Origin: Mycolicibacterium duvalii
Lineage (GTDB): Bacteria > Actinomycetota > Actinomycetes > Mycobacteriales > Mycobacteriaceae
Assembly (NCBI RefSeq): GCF_010726645.1
Contig: NZ_AP022563.1
Span: forward strand, 1,364,001 to 1,428,000
Direction: 5' to 3'
Length of the DNA stretch: 64,000 bases
Below, piece after piece: positions 45,201 through 54,325 of the stretch. The notes below the pieces were generated by a model. That model was not told where the DNA came from. It saw nothing but the letters and a program-made list of their open reading frames with translations, and did not search any database. A program made the position numbers and the translations under genes. The number at the start of each line of letters is the position of its first letter. Position 1 is the stretch's first letter.

Positions 45201-47754
45201 CGACCAAGGTCTCCTTGACCGCGTAGGCCAGCAGCGGGTGCGGGCTGACCTCGACGAAGGTCGCGTGGTCGGCGCCGGCGGTGGCCACCGCCCGCCCGAA
45301 GCGGACCGGGTTGCGCAGGTTGGCCACCCAGTGCTCGGCGTCGAAGATGTTGCTGCCGTCGGTGGGCCGGCCGTCGGTGGTGACGATGACCGGGATGCTT
45401 GGTGCCGAGGGCCGCAGACCGGCCAGTTCGGCACGCAGGTCATCGAGGATCGGGTCGATGATCGGGTGGTGTGAGGCGACGTCGACGTCGACGCGTCGCG
45501 CCAACTTGTCCTGGGCGTCGACCACCGCGATCACCGCGTCGACCTGATCGGGCGGTCCGGCGATGACGGTCTGCCGCGGTGAGGCGTACACCGCCACCGT
45601 CAGGCCCGGATAGTCGGCGATCAGTTTCTCGGCCGCGTCCGCGTCGAGTTCCAGCAGCGCCATCGCTCCCTGCCCCGACAGCCGCTTCATCAGCCGCGAG
45701 CGGGTGGCGATGACCTTCAGGCCATCGGCGGGGCTGAGCGCGCCGCCGACCACGGCGGCGGTCACCTCGCCCATCGAGTGCCCGATCACCGCATCCGGGA
45801 CCACGCCGTAGGAGCGCCACAGCGCGGTCAGCGCCAGCTGCACACCGACGAGCACCGGCTGGATGCGATCGATGCCCTCGACCGCCTGACCGGATTCGAG
45901 CACCTCGCGCAGCGAGAAGCCGACCTGCGTGGTGAACACCGGGTCGAGCTCGGCGACGGCGTCGGCGAACGCCGGCTCGTCGGCCAGCAGCCGCTTGCCC
46001 ATCCCGGCCCACTGCGACCCCTGACCGGAGTACAGGAAGACCGTGCCGGTGCCGCAGATGCCGTCGTGCGGCGCGACCACACCCGGGGCCGGGTAGCCGC
46101 CGGCCAGCGCGCGCAGACCGGCGACCGCCTGCGCGGTGTCGGTCGCGGCGACCGTGGCGAACTTGCTGTGCTGGGCACGGTGATGGTTGAGCGTGTGCGC
46201 GACCGCCGAGAGCGGATGCGCCGCCCCGGGTTCCGCCAGCCAGTCGGCGAGCTGCGCCGCGGTCGACGCGATGCGCGCCGGGGTCTTGCCGGTGACCACC
46301 AGGGTCGTCACCGCCGGCTCCGGCGTCGGCTGCGCGTCGACGGTCTCGGCCGTCTCGGCGGCGGGTGCCTGCTCGATGACGACGTGGGCGTTGGTCCCGC
46401 TGACGCCGAACGACGACACCGCCGCACGGCGGGGCCGGTCCACCGCGGGCCAGTTCATCGGCTCGGCGGCGATCCTGAACCGCTTGGCGCCTTCGCAGGC
46501 CTGCGGCGTCAGCTTCTTGAAGTACAACTGCTTGGGGATGTGGCCGTGGTGCACGCTGAGCACCGTCTTGATGAAACCCGTCACGCCGGCGGCGGACTCG
46601 AGGTGACCGAGGTTGGTCTTGACCGATCCGAGCACCAGCGGTGCGGAACCGTCGCGCTCGCCGTAGACTTCGTTGAGCGCGTCGAGTTCGATCGGGTCGC
46701 CCAGCGCGGTGCCGGTGCCGTGGGCCTCGATGTAATCGATGTCGGCCGGCGCCAGCCGGGAGGTCTCCAGCGCGCGGCGCATGAGGACCTGCTGCGCGGG
46801 ACCGTTGGGGACGGTCTGGCCGCTGCTCGCACCGTCCTGGTTGACCGCCGAGCCGCGGATCACCGCGAGCACCCGGTCGCCGTCGCGCTGCGCGTCGGTC
46901 AGCCGTTTGAGCACCACCACACCGCAGCCCTCGCTGCGCACATAACCGTTGGCGTCCTCGTCGAAAGTCTTGCAGGTGCCGTCCGGCGCCAGCATCCCCC
47001 ACCGCGAGCACGCGATGTTGTTCTGCGGGGTCAGGATCAGGTTCACGCCGGCAGCCAGCGCGTGGTCGCTCTCGCCACGGCGCAGGCTCTGGCAGGCCAG
47101 GTGGATCGACACCAGCGACGACGAGCAGGCGGTGTCGCTGACCACCGCGGGCCCGCGCACGCCGAGGAAGTACGACAGCCGTCCGGCCGCGAAGTTCGGC
47201 GCGCTGCCGAACGGGATGTAGGGGTCGATCTCCTCGGGGCGCAGCTTGCCGATGAAGGAGGCGTAGTAATCGCTGGTGGTCATCCCGACGAAGACCCCGG
47301 TGGCCGACCCGCGCAGACCGCGCGGGTTGATCCCGGCGTTCTCGAGGGCCTCCCAGGCGACCTCGAGCAGCAACCGCTGCTGCGGATCCATCCCGGCTGC
47401 CTCGCGGTGGCTGATCGCGAAGAACTCCGCATCGAACTCGTCGGGCTGCCACGACGTCAGGAAGCCGCCCTCGCGGTTGCAGATCGTGCCCGGCACGGTG
47501 TGGTCGGGCGAGTAGTACTCGTCGGCGTTCCAGCGGTCCTCGGGCACCCGGATCACGCCGCTGGCACCGTCGGTCAGCAGCGTCCAGAACTCGTCGGCGT
47601 TGTTCACCCCACCCGGCAGCCGGCACCCGATGCCGACCACGGCGATCGGCTCGGTCTCGACCTTCTCGGCGACCTCCAGGCGAGCCGAGAGGTCGTCGAT
47701 CTTGCGCAGTGCCTCTGTGATGATCGCGCGGCGATCCGGCGATGCAGCTGTCAT
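42298..47754 (-). CDS. Polyketide synthase with KS-AT-KR-DH-ACP order
   Basis: A 1818-residue type I PKS in the Pps operon. A coiled N-terminal docking segment (PDRRAIITEALRKIDDL) resembles that of PpsC. KS has C210, H345 and H384; AT has GHSMGE (S660) and VASH (759-762); KR has GATGNVG (1162-1168) and S1288/Y1301/N1305. A hot-dog DH follows with HxxxGxxxxP (H1446-P1455) and DxxxH (D1597-H1601). ACP is at S1739. The KR precedes the DH, the reverse of the usual cis order. The C-terminal tail SVLDSLFESVES is nearly the same as that of the frameshifted PpsA-type enzyme. There is no ER, so it is not a PpsC equivalent. It lies 4 bp after the previous PKS stop. Confidence 0.88.
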   Translation of the reverse strand: MTAASPDRRAIITEALRKIDDLSARLEVAEKVETEPIAVVGIGCRLPGGVNNADEFWTLLTDGASGVIRVPEDRWNADEYYSPDHTVPGTICNREGGFLTSWQPDEFDAEFFAISHREAAGMDPQQRLLLEVAWEALENAGINPRGLRGSATGVFVGMTTSDYYASFIGKLRPEEIDPYIPFGSAPNFAAGRLSYFLGVRGPAVVSDTACSSSLVSIHLACQSLRRGESDHALAAGVNLILTPQNNIACSRWGMLAPDGTCKTFDEDANGYVRSEGCGVVVLKRLTDAQRDGDRVLAVIRGSAVNQDGASSGQTVPNGPAQQVLMRRALETSRLAPADIDYIEAHGTGTALGDPIELDALNEVYGERDGSAPLVLGSVKTNLGHLESAAGVTGFIKTVLSVHHGHIPKQLYFKKLTPQACEGAKRFRIAAEPMNWPAVDRPRRAAVSSFGVSGTNAHVVIEQAPAAETAETVDAQPTPEPAVTTLVVTGKTPARIASTAAQLADWLAEPGAAHPLSAVAHTLNHHRAQHSKFATVAATDTAQAVAGLRALAGGYPAPGVVAPHDGICGTGTVFLYSGQGSQWAGMGKRLLADEPAFADAVAELDPVFTTQVGFSLREVLESGQAVEGIDRIQPVLVGVQLALTALWRSYGVVPDAVIGHSMGEVTAAVVGGALSPADGLKVIATRSRLMKRLSGQGAMALLELDADAAEKLIADYPGLTVAVYASPRQTVIAGPPDQVDAVIAVVDAQDKLARRVDVDVASHHPIIDPILDDLRAELAGLRPSAPSIPVIVTTDGRPTDGSNIFDAEHWVANLRNPVRFGRAVATAGADHATFVEVSPHPLLAYAVKETLVEHHHHCLGTLARDANDTLTFRTNLNAAHTIRPPKVPHPAQPWVPLPTTPWHHTRHWITPVADTDPAAAPAPHSAARNGADIASGSPAAQHHPWFHTLAWPARELPQGTDTDGASWLVIADPETGAELARTLGGNAQTLDPSTLADEAAAATLREALTGADRVVFAPPVRSARLDVAEGYALFRSLRALARSLSTLGADAPRLYVVTRNAQPLEEGDRANPVHAVLWGQVRTLAVENPEFWGAIIDVDESAPAELVARYLRSEAAAGEGDANRDDQAVYQGGVRHVPRLRRASMPATTLTRLEPDTSHLVIGATGNVGPYLIRQLAEMGAATVVAVSRRGSQLTELAAEVAAHGCSLVEVAADAADETAMRELFGRFGTDLPPLDGIYLAALSGGEALLTDMTDEDLSTMFRSKLDVTAVLHKLTLATPVRRFVLFSSITGILGSRAVSHYTAGNAFMDTLAYARRALGLAATVVDWGLWKTWADIHPALAAAGLEPMPNDAAIRMLPAVLSPEAGVHCAVVGADWGHLADAYRMRAPVRALDDVLAGPDADIGDLGDVAEPVYGTLLGEQEAGPGHQTVWRSRLLPEAQPYPHAHRVRGVEVVPVSVLLETLAAAAGALEAAAVTDVRFEYPIVAGQRRVVHVVADGGALTVSTSATADTPAERWTRHASARIVTEAPAPAGVSVGAIQGEGYDAAVIAELQHSWGIEGQPFDWTVGDSAAAGSAVRARITLPQADTTALTAALVDAAVHVARLADKDNPQLLLPAGVETLWADAAAAGTEVVVEALRRDSSDGTNDLVVDVTVRTLDGRPCVDVRGLTFSAVESTPVPAMDDTASAAAEFVDWSAMSAAERLEQLRTRLRAILARELGMPDTALDFDMPFPDLGMDSMMAMNLLRDAKALVRVDLSATMLWDNPTIASFAAHIAELITPEDEPDEELEEITDDSFSVLDSLFESVESASSGSESSI

Positions 47755-47758
47755 CGTC

Positions 47759-50700
47759 TCAACTCAATCTTTCCGAAAGTCTCTGCAGTAATTCGTCCTC
47801 GGCCAGATCGTCGTAGACATCCCCAGTGACGCCCTCGACGCCTTCCCGGTCGCGTTGTCCCGCGCCGCCCCCGACGCCGTCGCTCGTTTCGGCTCCCGCC
47901 GACTCGGCAGCCTCGAGTATCTCAGGAATCACCGTCGCCAAATAATCGGTCAGCGCCTCGACGGTCGGATAGTCGAACACCACCGACGCCGGAAGCGTCT
48001 GACCAAGGCTTTCGCTGAGCGAGCGCTGCAAGGTGACACTCATCAACGAGTCCATGCCGAACTGGAAGAAACCGACTGTCGGGTCCAGCAACTGCGGCGA
48101 GGCCAGCCCCATCGCGGCCGCCACCTGTTCGGTGACGTGGGCGGTGAGCAGGTCCAGCCGCCGGTGCGGCTCGGCGTCGCGCAGCTCGAGCCGGAACGCG
48201 GTATCGGTCGTCGGCGCGGCGGATGCCTCGGTCACCGCCGGTAGCAGATCGTCGAGGATGTGCAGGGCCGCGCGGGTGCGGTACGCGGTGGCCAGGCGGG
48301 GCCAGTCCGCCGCGACGATGGTCGCGCGGGCCGGCGCGTCGGGGCCGGTCAGTGCGGCCAGCGCGGTGATCGCGACGTCGTCGGGCATCGGCTCGAGTCC
48401 GGACTCGACGGTGGTCTGCTGTTCGATTCCGGTCTGCACGTCGGCCAGCGACTTCCACAGCCCCCAGTTCACCGCCGTCGCCGGGAGCCCGGCGGCCCGG
48501 CGCTGATAGGCGAACGTGTCCAGGTAGGTCGTCGTCGCCGCGTAGTGGCCCAGCCAGCGTGAACCCAGCACCCCGGAGATCGACGTGAACAGCACGAACT
48601 GGCGCACCGGGTGCCGGATCGACAGCTTGTGCAGCAGGGTGACCGCGTCGATCTTCGGCCGGAACATGGCCGCGACGTCGTCGTCGGTCATGTCGGTCAA
48701 CGTGACGGGGCCGCCGCCAAACGCGGCGACATAGATTCCGTGCAGCGGGGGCAGATCGGCGCCGAAGCGGGCGAAGACCGGCGCCAGTGAGGCCTCGTCG
48801 GACGCGTCGGCGGCGACGGTGACCAGGGTGGTGCCGTCCGCCGACAGCCGTTCGGCCAGCTCGTCGAGCCGTGAGCCGGGGTTGCGCGACACCGCCACGA
48901 CGGTGCCGGCGCCCATCGCGGCCAACTGCTCGATCAGCGCCGGGCCGATCTTGCCGGTGGCGCCGACCACGAGATGGGCGCCGTCACGATCGAGGCGTCC
49001 GTCGGTGCGCAGCGGCGCGCCGGGCTGCAGCCGCGCGACGCGGCGTACGCCGGCCCGGTACACCACCTGGTCCTCGCCGGTGCCGGCGTCGGCCTCGGCA
49101 AGCAACCATCGGGTGGCCAGTTCGACAGGTACCGATTCGTCGACGTCGACGACGCCGCCCCACACCTCCGGATGCTCCAGCGCCAGGGTGCGGCCCAGAC
49201 CCCACAGCACGGCGTGAGCGGGGTTGGCCCGGTCCCCGAGTTCGACAGGTTGGGCGTTACGGGTCAGGAAGTACACCTTCGGCGGATCGTCGCGGCGGGC
49301 AGCCGTGGTCACGAGGGAACGGGCGGTCGCGAACACGGCGTACCCGAGGTCGTCGGGGGTCGTCGGCCCCGGCGCGTAAAGCACGTGGCTGGCGTCGGCC
49401 AGTCCTGCGGGCAGCGCGTCGGCGTCGCCGGTGAGCACCGACACCGAGTCACCGAGCACCCGGGTGAACTCGTCGCCGAGCGCCGCGTCGCCGATCACCA
49501 GCCACGATGCGTCACCCGCCGCCTCGACGTCGGTGGGCGCGGCCTGTGCCGGCCACGTCAGCTCGCACAACCACTCCGCGGGAAGCGCGCTGTCGCCGGC
49601 GTCCTGAACGCGGATGCGCCGAGGACCCGCCTGCCGGGGCGCCACGTCGACCCAGTGGCGGCTGTGCTGCCACGGCGTGATCGGCAGTCCCACATGCGGT
49701 TCCGGGCGGTGCTCGGTGTGCGGCGGACGCCTGGTGTAGGTGGCGTTGAGGTTGGTGTGGAAGGTCAGGGTGTCGTCCTCGCCGCGGTGCAGCGTGCCGA
49801 CGCTGTGGTGGTGGACGTCGTCGAGGGTGTCGCTGATGGGCTGGCCCATCGTCGGGTGCGGGCTGATCTCGACGAACGTGCCGTGGTCGGCGGCCGCCGC
49901 GGTGACCGCCTCGTGCAGGCGCACGGGGCGGCGCACGTTGGCCACCCAGTAGTCGGCGTCCAGCGTGGGTGTCGACTCGGGGCCGGTGACGGTCGACAGG
50001 AACGGGATGGTCGGCACCCGGGGGTCGATGTCGGACAACGCGCCGCGTAACTCGTCGAGGATCGGGTCCATCAGCGCGGTGTGGGAGGCGACCTCCATGT
50101 TGACCTTGCGGGCGAACCGATTCTGCGCCGTCATCTCGGCGAGCAACGCCTCGATCTCGTCGGGCATTCCGGCCACCACGGTCTGACGCGGCGACACGTA
50201 GCCGGCCTCTTCGACGCTGGGATGGTCGGCGATCAGCCGGGCGCAGGTCGGCGCGTCCACGTTGAGCAGTGCGACCGCGCCTTGACCGGACAGTCGGGAC
50301 ATCAGTCGGGATCTGGTCGCGATGACCTTGAGTCCGTCGGCCAGGCTCAGTGCGCCCGACACCACCGCCGCGGCGACTTCGCCCATGGAGTGGCCGATCA
50401 CCGCGTCCGGGTGCACCCCATGCGATCGCCACAGCTCGGTGAGCGCCAGCTGCAGCCCCATCAGCACCGGCTGCACCTGCGCGTCGCCCTGCACCGTTTC
50501 GCCGTCGGCGATGATCTGGCGGAGGGAGAAGCCGACCTGTTCGGTGAAGGTGGGTTCGATGCGGTCGATGGCCTCGGCGAAGGCGGGTTCGTCGGCCAGC
50601 AGTTGGCGGGCCATGCCGGCCCATTGGGAGCCTTGTCCGGAGTAGACGAACACCGTCCCGGTGCGGCAGCTGCCGGGGTGGGCGGGCACGACGCCGGGCG

Positions 50701-52546
50701 CGGTGTGGCCGGCGGCCAGGGCGCGCAGGCCGGCGATGGCCTGGTCGCGGTCGCGGGCGGCCACGGTGGCGAATTTCGGGTGGTGGGTGCGGTGGTGGTT
50801 GAGGGTGTGGGCGACCTCGGCGACGCTGACCTCGGGGTCGTGCTCGCTCATCCAGTCGGCGAGCATGGCCGCGGTGGCCGCGATGCGCGCCGGGGTCTTG
50901 CCGGAGATGACCAGGGTGGAGATGACCGGCTCAGCCGGCGCGGCGCTGGGCGCCATCGCGGGGGCCTGTTCGAGCACGATGTGGGCGTTGGTGCCGCCGA
51001 ACCCGAACGAGGACACCCCGGCCCGCCGGGGCCGGCCCTGGGGGGCCCAGTCGGTGGGGGTGTCGACGACCTTGAGACGCAGCTTGTCGAACGGAATATG
51101 CGGGTTGGGAGTCTCATAACCCAGATTGGCCGGGATCTGCTGGTGGCTGAGCGCCAGCACCGCCTTGGCGAACCCGGCGATACCCGCGGCGGCCTCGAGA
51201 TGGCCCAGATTGGACTTGACCGAACCGATCAACAACGGCGCCTCCGCGCCGCGACCCCGCCCCAGCACGGTGCCCAGCGCACGCGCCTCGATCGGATCAC
51301 CGAGCAGCGTGCCGGTGCCATGGGCCTCGACATAGTCGACCTCGCGCGGCTCCACACCGGCCGCGGCATACGCCGAGCGCAGCACCGCCATCTGCGCCGC
51401 CGGATTCGGCGCCATCAACCCGTTGGACCGACCGTCCTGATTGACCGCCGACCCGCGGATCACCGCCAGCACCCGATCCCCGTCACGCACCGCATCCGAC
51501 AACCGCTTGAGCACCGCCACCCCGGCACCCTCACCCCGCACGAACCCATCAGCACGCGCATCGAAAGCATGACAACGACCCGACTTCGAGAGGGCCTGGG
51601 CCCGGTCGAGGCTGCGGGTCACCGCTGGGGCCAAGACCAGGTTCACCCCACCGGCCAACGCCAGGTTCGCATCCCCCGACCGCAGACTCTGACACGCCAG
51701 ATGAATCGCCACCAACGACGACGAACACGCCGTGTCCACCGTCACCGACGGACCCCGCAAATCAAAGTAATACGACACCCGATTGGCAATGATGCTCAAC
51801 GCGCTGCCCGTGCCGTACCACGCGTCGACACCGGGCAGATCCAGCGCACCCATGCACCCGTAGTCGGTGACCGACGCGCCGGTGAACACCCCGGTCTGTG
51901 ATTCGGCCAGCGAGTCGGCCGGGATCCCTGCGTGCTCCAGGGCCTCCTGTATCACCTCCAGCAACAGCCGCTGCTGCGGATCCATCCGGGCGGCCTCGCG
52001 CGGGATGATCTCGAAGAACTCGGCGTCGAACTGATCGACCTCGCGCAGGTAGGAACCCCAGCGGGTGACGTCGTCGAGCACGGCGGCCGATTCGGCCGAG
52101 CCGTCGTCGAACGGCGTCCACCGCGCCGTCGGCACCTCGGTCACCGAGGACCGCGCGTCGAGCAGGTACTGCCAGTACTCGTCGGGGCCCTGAACATCAC
52201 CGCCGTCGCCGCCGGGGAACCGGCAGCCCAGCCCGATCACCGCGACCGGTTCGTCGTACCCGCCGGCGGTCGGGGGCATCGGGGCTGCGACCGGCTCCAC
52301 CTCGCCGCCGCTGAGGAAGCGCGCGAGCGCGTCGACGGTCGGGTACTGCCAGAACTCCACCGGCGACACCGTGCTGCCGGTGAGTTCGGACAGCTCGCCG
52401 GTCAGCACCACCGCGTCGCGGGAGCCGACCCCCAGATCGTGCATGGACGCGCCCGCGTCGATCTGATCGGGTTTGGCGCCCATGTTGGTCACCAGATAAT
52501 CGACCAGCCAACGCCGGACAGCAGCCTCGTCAAGAGGTGAGGTCAT
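47759..52546 (-). CDS. ppsA: PpsA-type loading polyketide synthase (ACP-KS-AT-KR-ACP), intact copy
   Basis: A 1595-residue type I PKS. The true start is the ATG that overlaps the FAAL-2 stop (ATGA); the longer open frame upstream is a shadow. ACP1 has S42 (GVGSRDAV) and would accept the acyl chain from FAAL-2. KS has C274, H409 and H449; AT has GHSMGE (S720) and VASH (819-822); KR has GATGKIG (1195-1201) with S1322 and Y1335, but Thr (T1339) where Asn is usual. ACP2 has S1500. The tail (DDLAEDELLQRLSERL) is a helical docking element, presumably for the next PKS. M. tuberculosis PpsA also has a leading ACP after FadD26. Part of KS-AT is nearly identical to the neighbouring PKS. Confidence 0.9.
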   Translation of the reverse strand: MTSPLDEAAVRRWLVDYLVTNMGAKPDQIDAGASMHDLGVGSRDAVVLTGELSELTGSTVSPVEFWQYPTVDALARFLSGGEVEPVAAPMPPTAGGYDEPVAVIGLGCRFPGGDGGDVQGPDEYWQYLLDARSSVTEVPTARWTPFDDGSAESAAVLDDVTRWGSYLREVDQFDAEFFEIIPREAARMDPQQRLLLEVIQEALEHAGIPADSLAESQTGVFTGASVTDYGCMGALDLPGVDAWYGTGSALSIIANRVSYYFDLRGPSVTVDTACSSSLVAIHLACQSLRSGDANLALAGGVNLVLAPAVTRSLDRAQALSKSGRCHAFDARADGFVRGEGAGVAVLKRLSDAVRDGDRVLAVIRGSAVNQDGRSNGLMAPNPAAQMAVLRSAYAAAGVEPREVDYVEAHGTGTLLGDPIEARALGTVLGRGRGAEAPLLIGSVKSNLGHLEAAAGIAGFAKAVLALSHQQIPANLGYETPNPHIPFDKLRLKVVDTPTDWAPQGRPRRAGVSSFGFGGTNAHIVLEQAPAMAPSAAPAEPVISTLVISGKTPARIAATAAMLADWMSEHDPEVSVAEVAHTLNHHRTHHPKFATVAARDRDQAIAGLRALAAGHTAPGVVPAHPGSCRTGTVFVYSGQGSQWAGMARQLLADEPAFAEAIDRIEPTFTEQVGFSLRQIIADGETVQGDAQVQPVLMGLQLALTELWRSHGVHPDAVIGHSMGEVAAAVVSGALSLADGLKVIATRSRLMSRLSGQGAVALLNVDAPTCARLIADHPSVEEAGYVSPRQTVVAGMPDEIEALLAEMTAQNRFARKVNMEVASHTALMDPILDELRGALSDIDPRVPTIPFLSTVTGPESTPTLDADYWVANVRRPVRLHEAVTAAAADHGTFVEISPHPTMGQPISDTLDDVHHHSVGTLHRGEDDTLTFHTNLNATYTRRPPHTEHRPEPHVGLPITPWQHSRHWVDVAPRQAGPRRIRVQDAGDSALPAEWLCELTWPAQAAPTDVEAAGDASWLVIGDAALGDEFTRVLGDSVSVLTGDADALPAGLADASHVLYAPGPTTPDDLGYAVFATARSLVTTAARRDDPPKVYFLTRNAQPVELGDRANPAHAVLWGLGRTLALEHPEVWGGVVDVDESVPVELATRWLLAEADAGTGEDQVVYRAGVRRVARLQPGAPLRTDGRLDRDGAHLVVGATGKIGPALIEQLAAMGAGTVVAVSRNPGSRLDELAERLSADGTTLVTVAADASDEASLAPVFARFGADLPPLHGIYVAAFGGGPVTLTDMTDDDVAAMFRPKIDAVTLLHKLSIRHPVRQFVLFTSISGVLGSRWLGHYAATTTYLDTFAYQRRAAGLPATAVNWGLWKSLADVQTGIEQQTTVESGLEPMPDDVAITALAALTGPDAPARATIVAADWPRLATAYRTRAALHILDDLLPAVTEASAAPTTDTAFRLELRDAEPHRRLDLLTAHVTEQVAAAMGLASPQLLDPTVGFFQFGMDSLMSVTLQRSLSESLGQTLPASVVFDYPTVEALTDYLATVIPEILEAAESAGAETSDGVGGGAGQRDREGVEGVTGDVYDDLAEDELLQRLSERLS
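50494..51802. repeat. 1.3-kb near-identical KS-AT repeat, copy in intact PKS
   Basis: This 1309-bp block, covering the KS middle to the AT start, is nearly identical at the base level to 57757-59057 (1301 bp) in the other PpsA-type gene. Sequence similarity drops sharply at both ends, which points to recent gene conversion or duplication. Short identical stretches also occur outside the block, for example around 50281-50400. Confidence 0.9.
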
Positions 52547-54279
52547 GTAGCAGCACCCAGCCGGCTGAACTCCCCCAGCCGGTAGCGGTCGACACAGGCG
52601 GCGCGCCGCACCTTCCCGCTGGTGGTCAGCGGAAGCGAACCGGGGCCGACCAGGACGAGATCGGAGACCCGCACGCCGTGGCCCTCCGACACCGCGGCGG
52701 TGACCTGCTGCTGGAGCGCCTCGAGCGAGGCCTGATCGCGCTCCTCGGGCTTCTTGAGTTCGGCGACGATCACCAGCTTCTCGGTGGCGTCGTCGGGTAT
52801 CGAGATCGCCGCGACCCGGCCGCCGGTGACTTCCCGCACGGTGGCCTCGATGTCGTCGGGATAGTGGTTGCGCCCGTCGACGATCAACAGGTCCTTGATC
52901 CGGCCGACGATGTAGAGCTCGTCGTCGAACATCATGCCGAGGTCTCCGGTGCGCAGCCACGGCTCCGCCGGGGTGCCCGACGTCGGCTCGGCGATCTTGC
53001 CGCGGAACACCCGCGCGGTCTGTTCGGGATTGCGCCAGTAGCCGGCGGTGACATGGTCACCGTGCAGCCACACTTCACCGACCTGCCCGGCGGGCTTCTC
53101 GACGCACGTCTCCGGATCGACGATGCGTACCGTCGTCGAGCGCGGTGGCCCGCAGCTGACCTGCTCGGATCCCCCATCCGCGCTGAGCTCCGCGTGGCCG
53201 GCCGACAGCTTCTCCAGGTCGAAGAACACCGACTGCGCCGGCCGCTCGGCCAGCGTGGAGGACACGTAGATGGTGGCCTCGGCCAGACCGTAGGACGGAC
53301 GGACCGCGGTGGCCGGCAGACCGTGCCCGGCGAACCGCTCGTTGAACCGGCGCAGCGTCGCGCCGTGCACCCGCTCCGCGCCGTTGATCATCACGCGCAC
53401 GTTGCGCAGATCTCTGCCCTCGAGATCCTCGTCCTTGGTGCGGCGTGCGGCCAGCTCGTAGGCGAAGTTCGGTGCCGCGGTGACCACCCATCCGTCGACG
53501 GCGAGCTGCTGCATCCAGCGCGCGGGCTTGAGCATGAACGAGATCGGGCTCAGCAGCGTGGTCGGGCAGCCGCTGACGATGCCCAGGAAGATCCCGATCA
53601 CCAGCCCCATGTCGTGGTAGAGCGGCAGCCAGGACACCGCGCGCAGACCTTCCGGGTACTCGCCGTCGGGGAACCCCGCGAAGTAGTCCGGATGCAGTTG
53701 CTGGATGTTGCGGATCACGTTCTTGTGGGTGACCTCGACACCGGCCGGGGTCCGCGTCGATCCGGACGTGTACTGCAGATAGGCCGTCTTCGGTCGCGAC
53801 GGAACGTCCACGGTTTCCCCGAAGAACGGATCGAGCAGGTCGACCTCGATCACCTTGGGTGCGCGCTGGTTCGGCTGGTCCTGCGCATAGTGGCGGATGT
53901 CGTCGACGATCTGCGACGTGGTCAGGATCGCCACGGGCGTCGAGTCGGCCAGCGCGCCGACGATGCGCTCGTCGTGGTGACCGAACAGCGGGGCAGACAG
54001 CGGCACCGCGATGAAACCCGCTGCGATCGCGCCGAGGTGCGCCACCACGTAGTCGAGGTTCTGCGGCGCCAGAATCACGGCCCGATCACCGGGTTCGCCG
54101 TACTGGAGCAGCTTCTCGGCGACGGCCAGGGTGCGCTCGTGCAGCTCCGACCAGGTGATGCTCTCGGCGACACCGGCCGGGTCGACGTCGTAGTCGACGA
54201 AGGTGTAGGCGACCCCATCCGGATTGTCGGCTTTGCGCTCGGCGACCAGCGCGGGAATCGAGAACTCAGCACTTGCCAT
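52543..54279 (-). CDS. Fatty-acyl-AMP ligase, FadD26-like (FAAL-2)
   Basis: A 578-residue acyl-adenylate-forming enzyme of the FAAL type (FadD26 is 583). It would activate a fatty acid as acyl-AMP and pass it to the N-terminal ACP of the PKS whose ATG overlaps its stop. YTSGSTRTPAG P-loop (170-180), WLPLYHDMGL, the FAAL-type insertion around RRTKDEDLEGRDLRN, PSYGLAEATIYV, GRIKDLLIVDGRNHYPDDIE and the C-terminal catalytic lysine in TTSGKVRRAAC are all present. ATG start with GGAAGGA 8 bp upstream, 46 bp after the preceding PKS. It is a paralogue of FAAL-1 at 59780. Confidence 0.92.
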   Translation of the reverse strand: MASAEFSIPALVAERKADNPDGVAYTFVDYDVDPAGVAESITWSELHERTLAVAEKLLQYGEPGDRAVILAPQNLDYVVAHLGAIAAGFIAVPLSAPLFGHHDERIVGALADSTPVAILTTSQIVDDIRHYAQDQPNQRAPKVIEVDLLDPFFGETVDVPSRPKTAYLQYTSGSTRTPAGVEVTHKNVIRNIQQLHPDYFAGFPDGEYPEGLRAVSWLPLYHDMGLVIGIFLGIVSGCPTTLLSPISFMLKPARWMQQLAVDGWVVTAAPNFAYELAARRTKDEDLEGRDLRNVRVMINGAERVHGATLRRFNERFAGHGLPATAVRPSYGLAEATIYVSSTLAERPAQSVFFDLEKLSAGHAELSADGGSEQVSCGPPRSTTVRIVDPETCVEKPAGQVGEVWLHGDHVTAGYWRNPEQTARVFRGKIAEPTSGTPAEPWLRTGDLGMMFDDELYIVGRIKDLLIVDGRNHYPDDIEATVREVTGGRVAAISIPDDATEKLVIVAELKKPEERDQASLEALQQQVTAAVSEGHGVRVSDLVLVGPGSLPLTTSGKVRRAACVDRYRLGEFSRLGAAT

Positions 54280-54325
54280 CAGTTACATCCTTCCCAAACG
54301 ACGGTTCGAGGAACTCCCGTCGGCA

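Noticed and set aside
52547..52960. Longer start for the intact PpsA-type PKS
   Set aside because: The extra residues are an antisense-like Arg-rich read of the FAAL-2 gene; the ATGA overlap gives the proper start.
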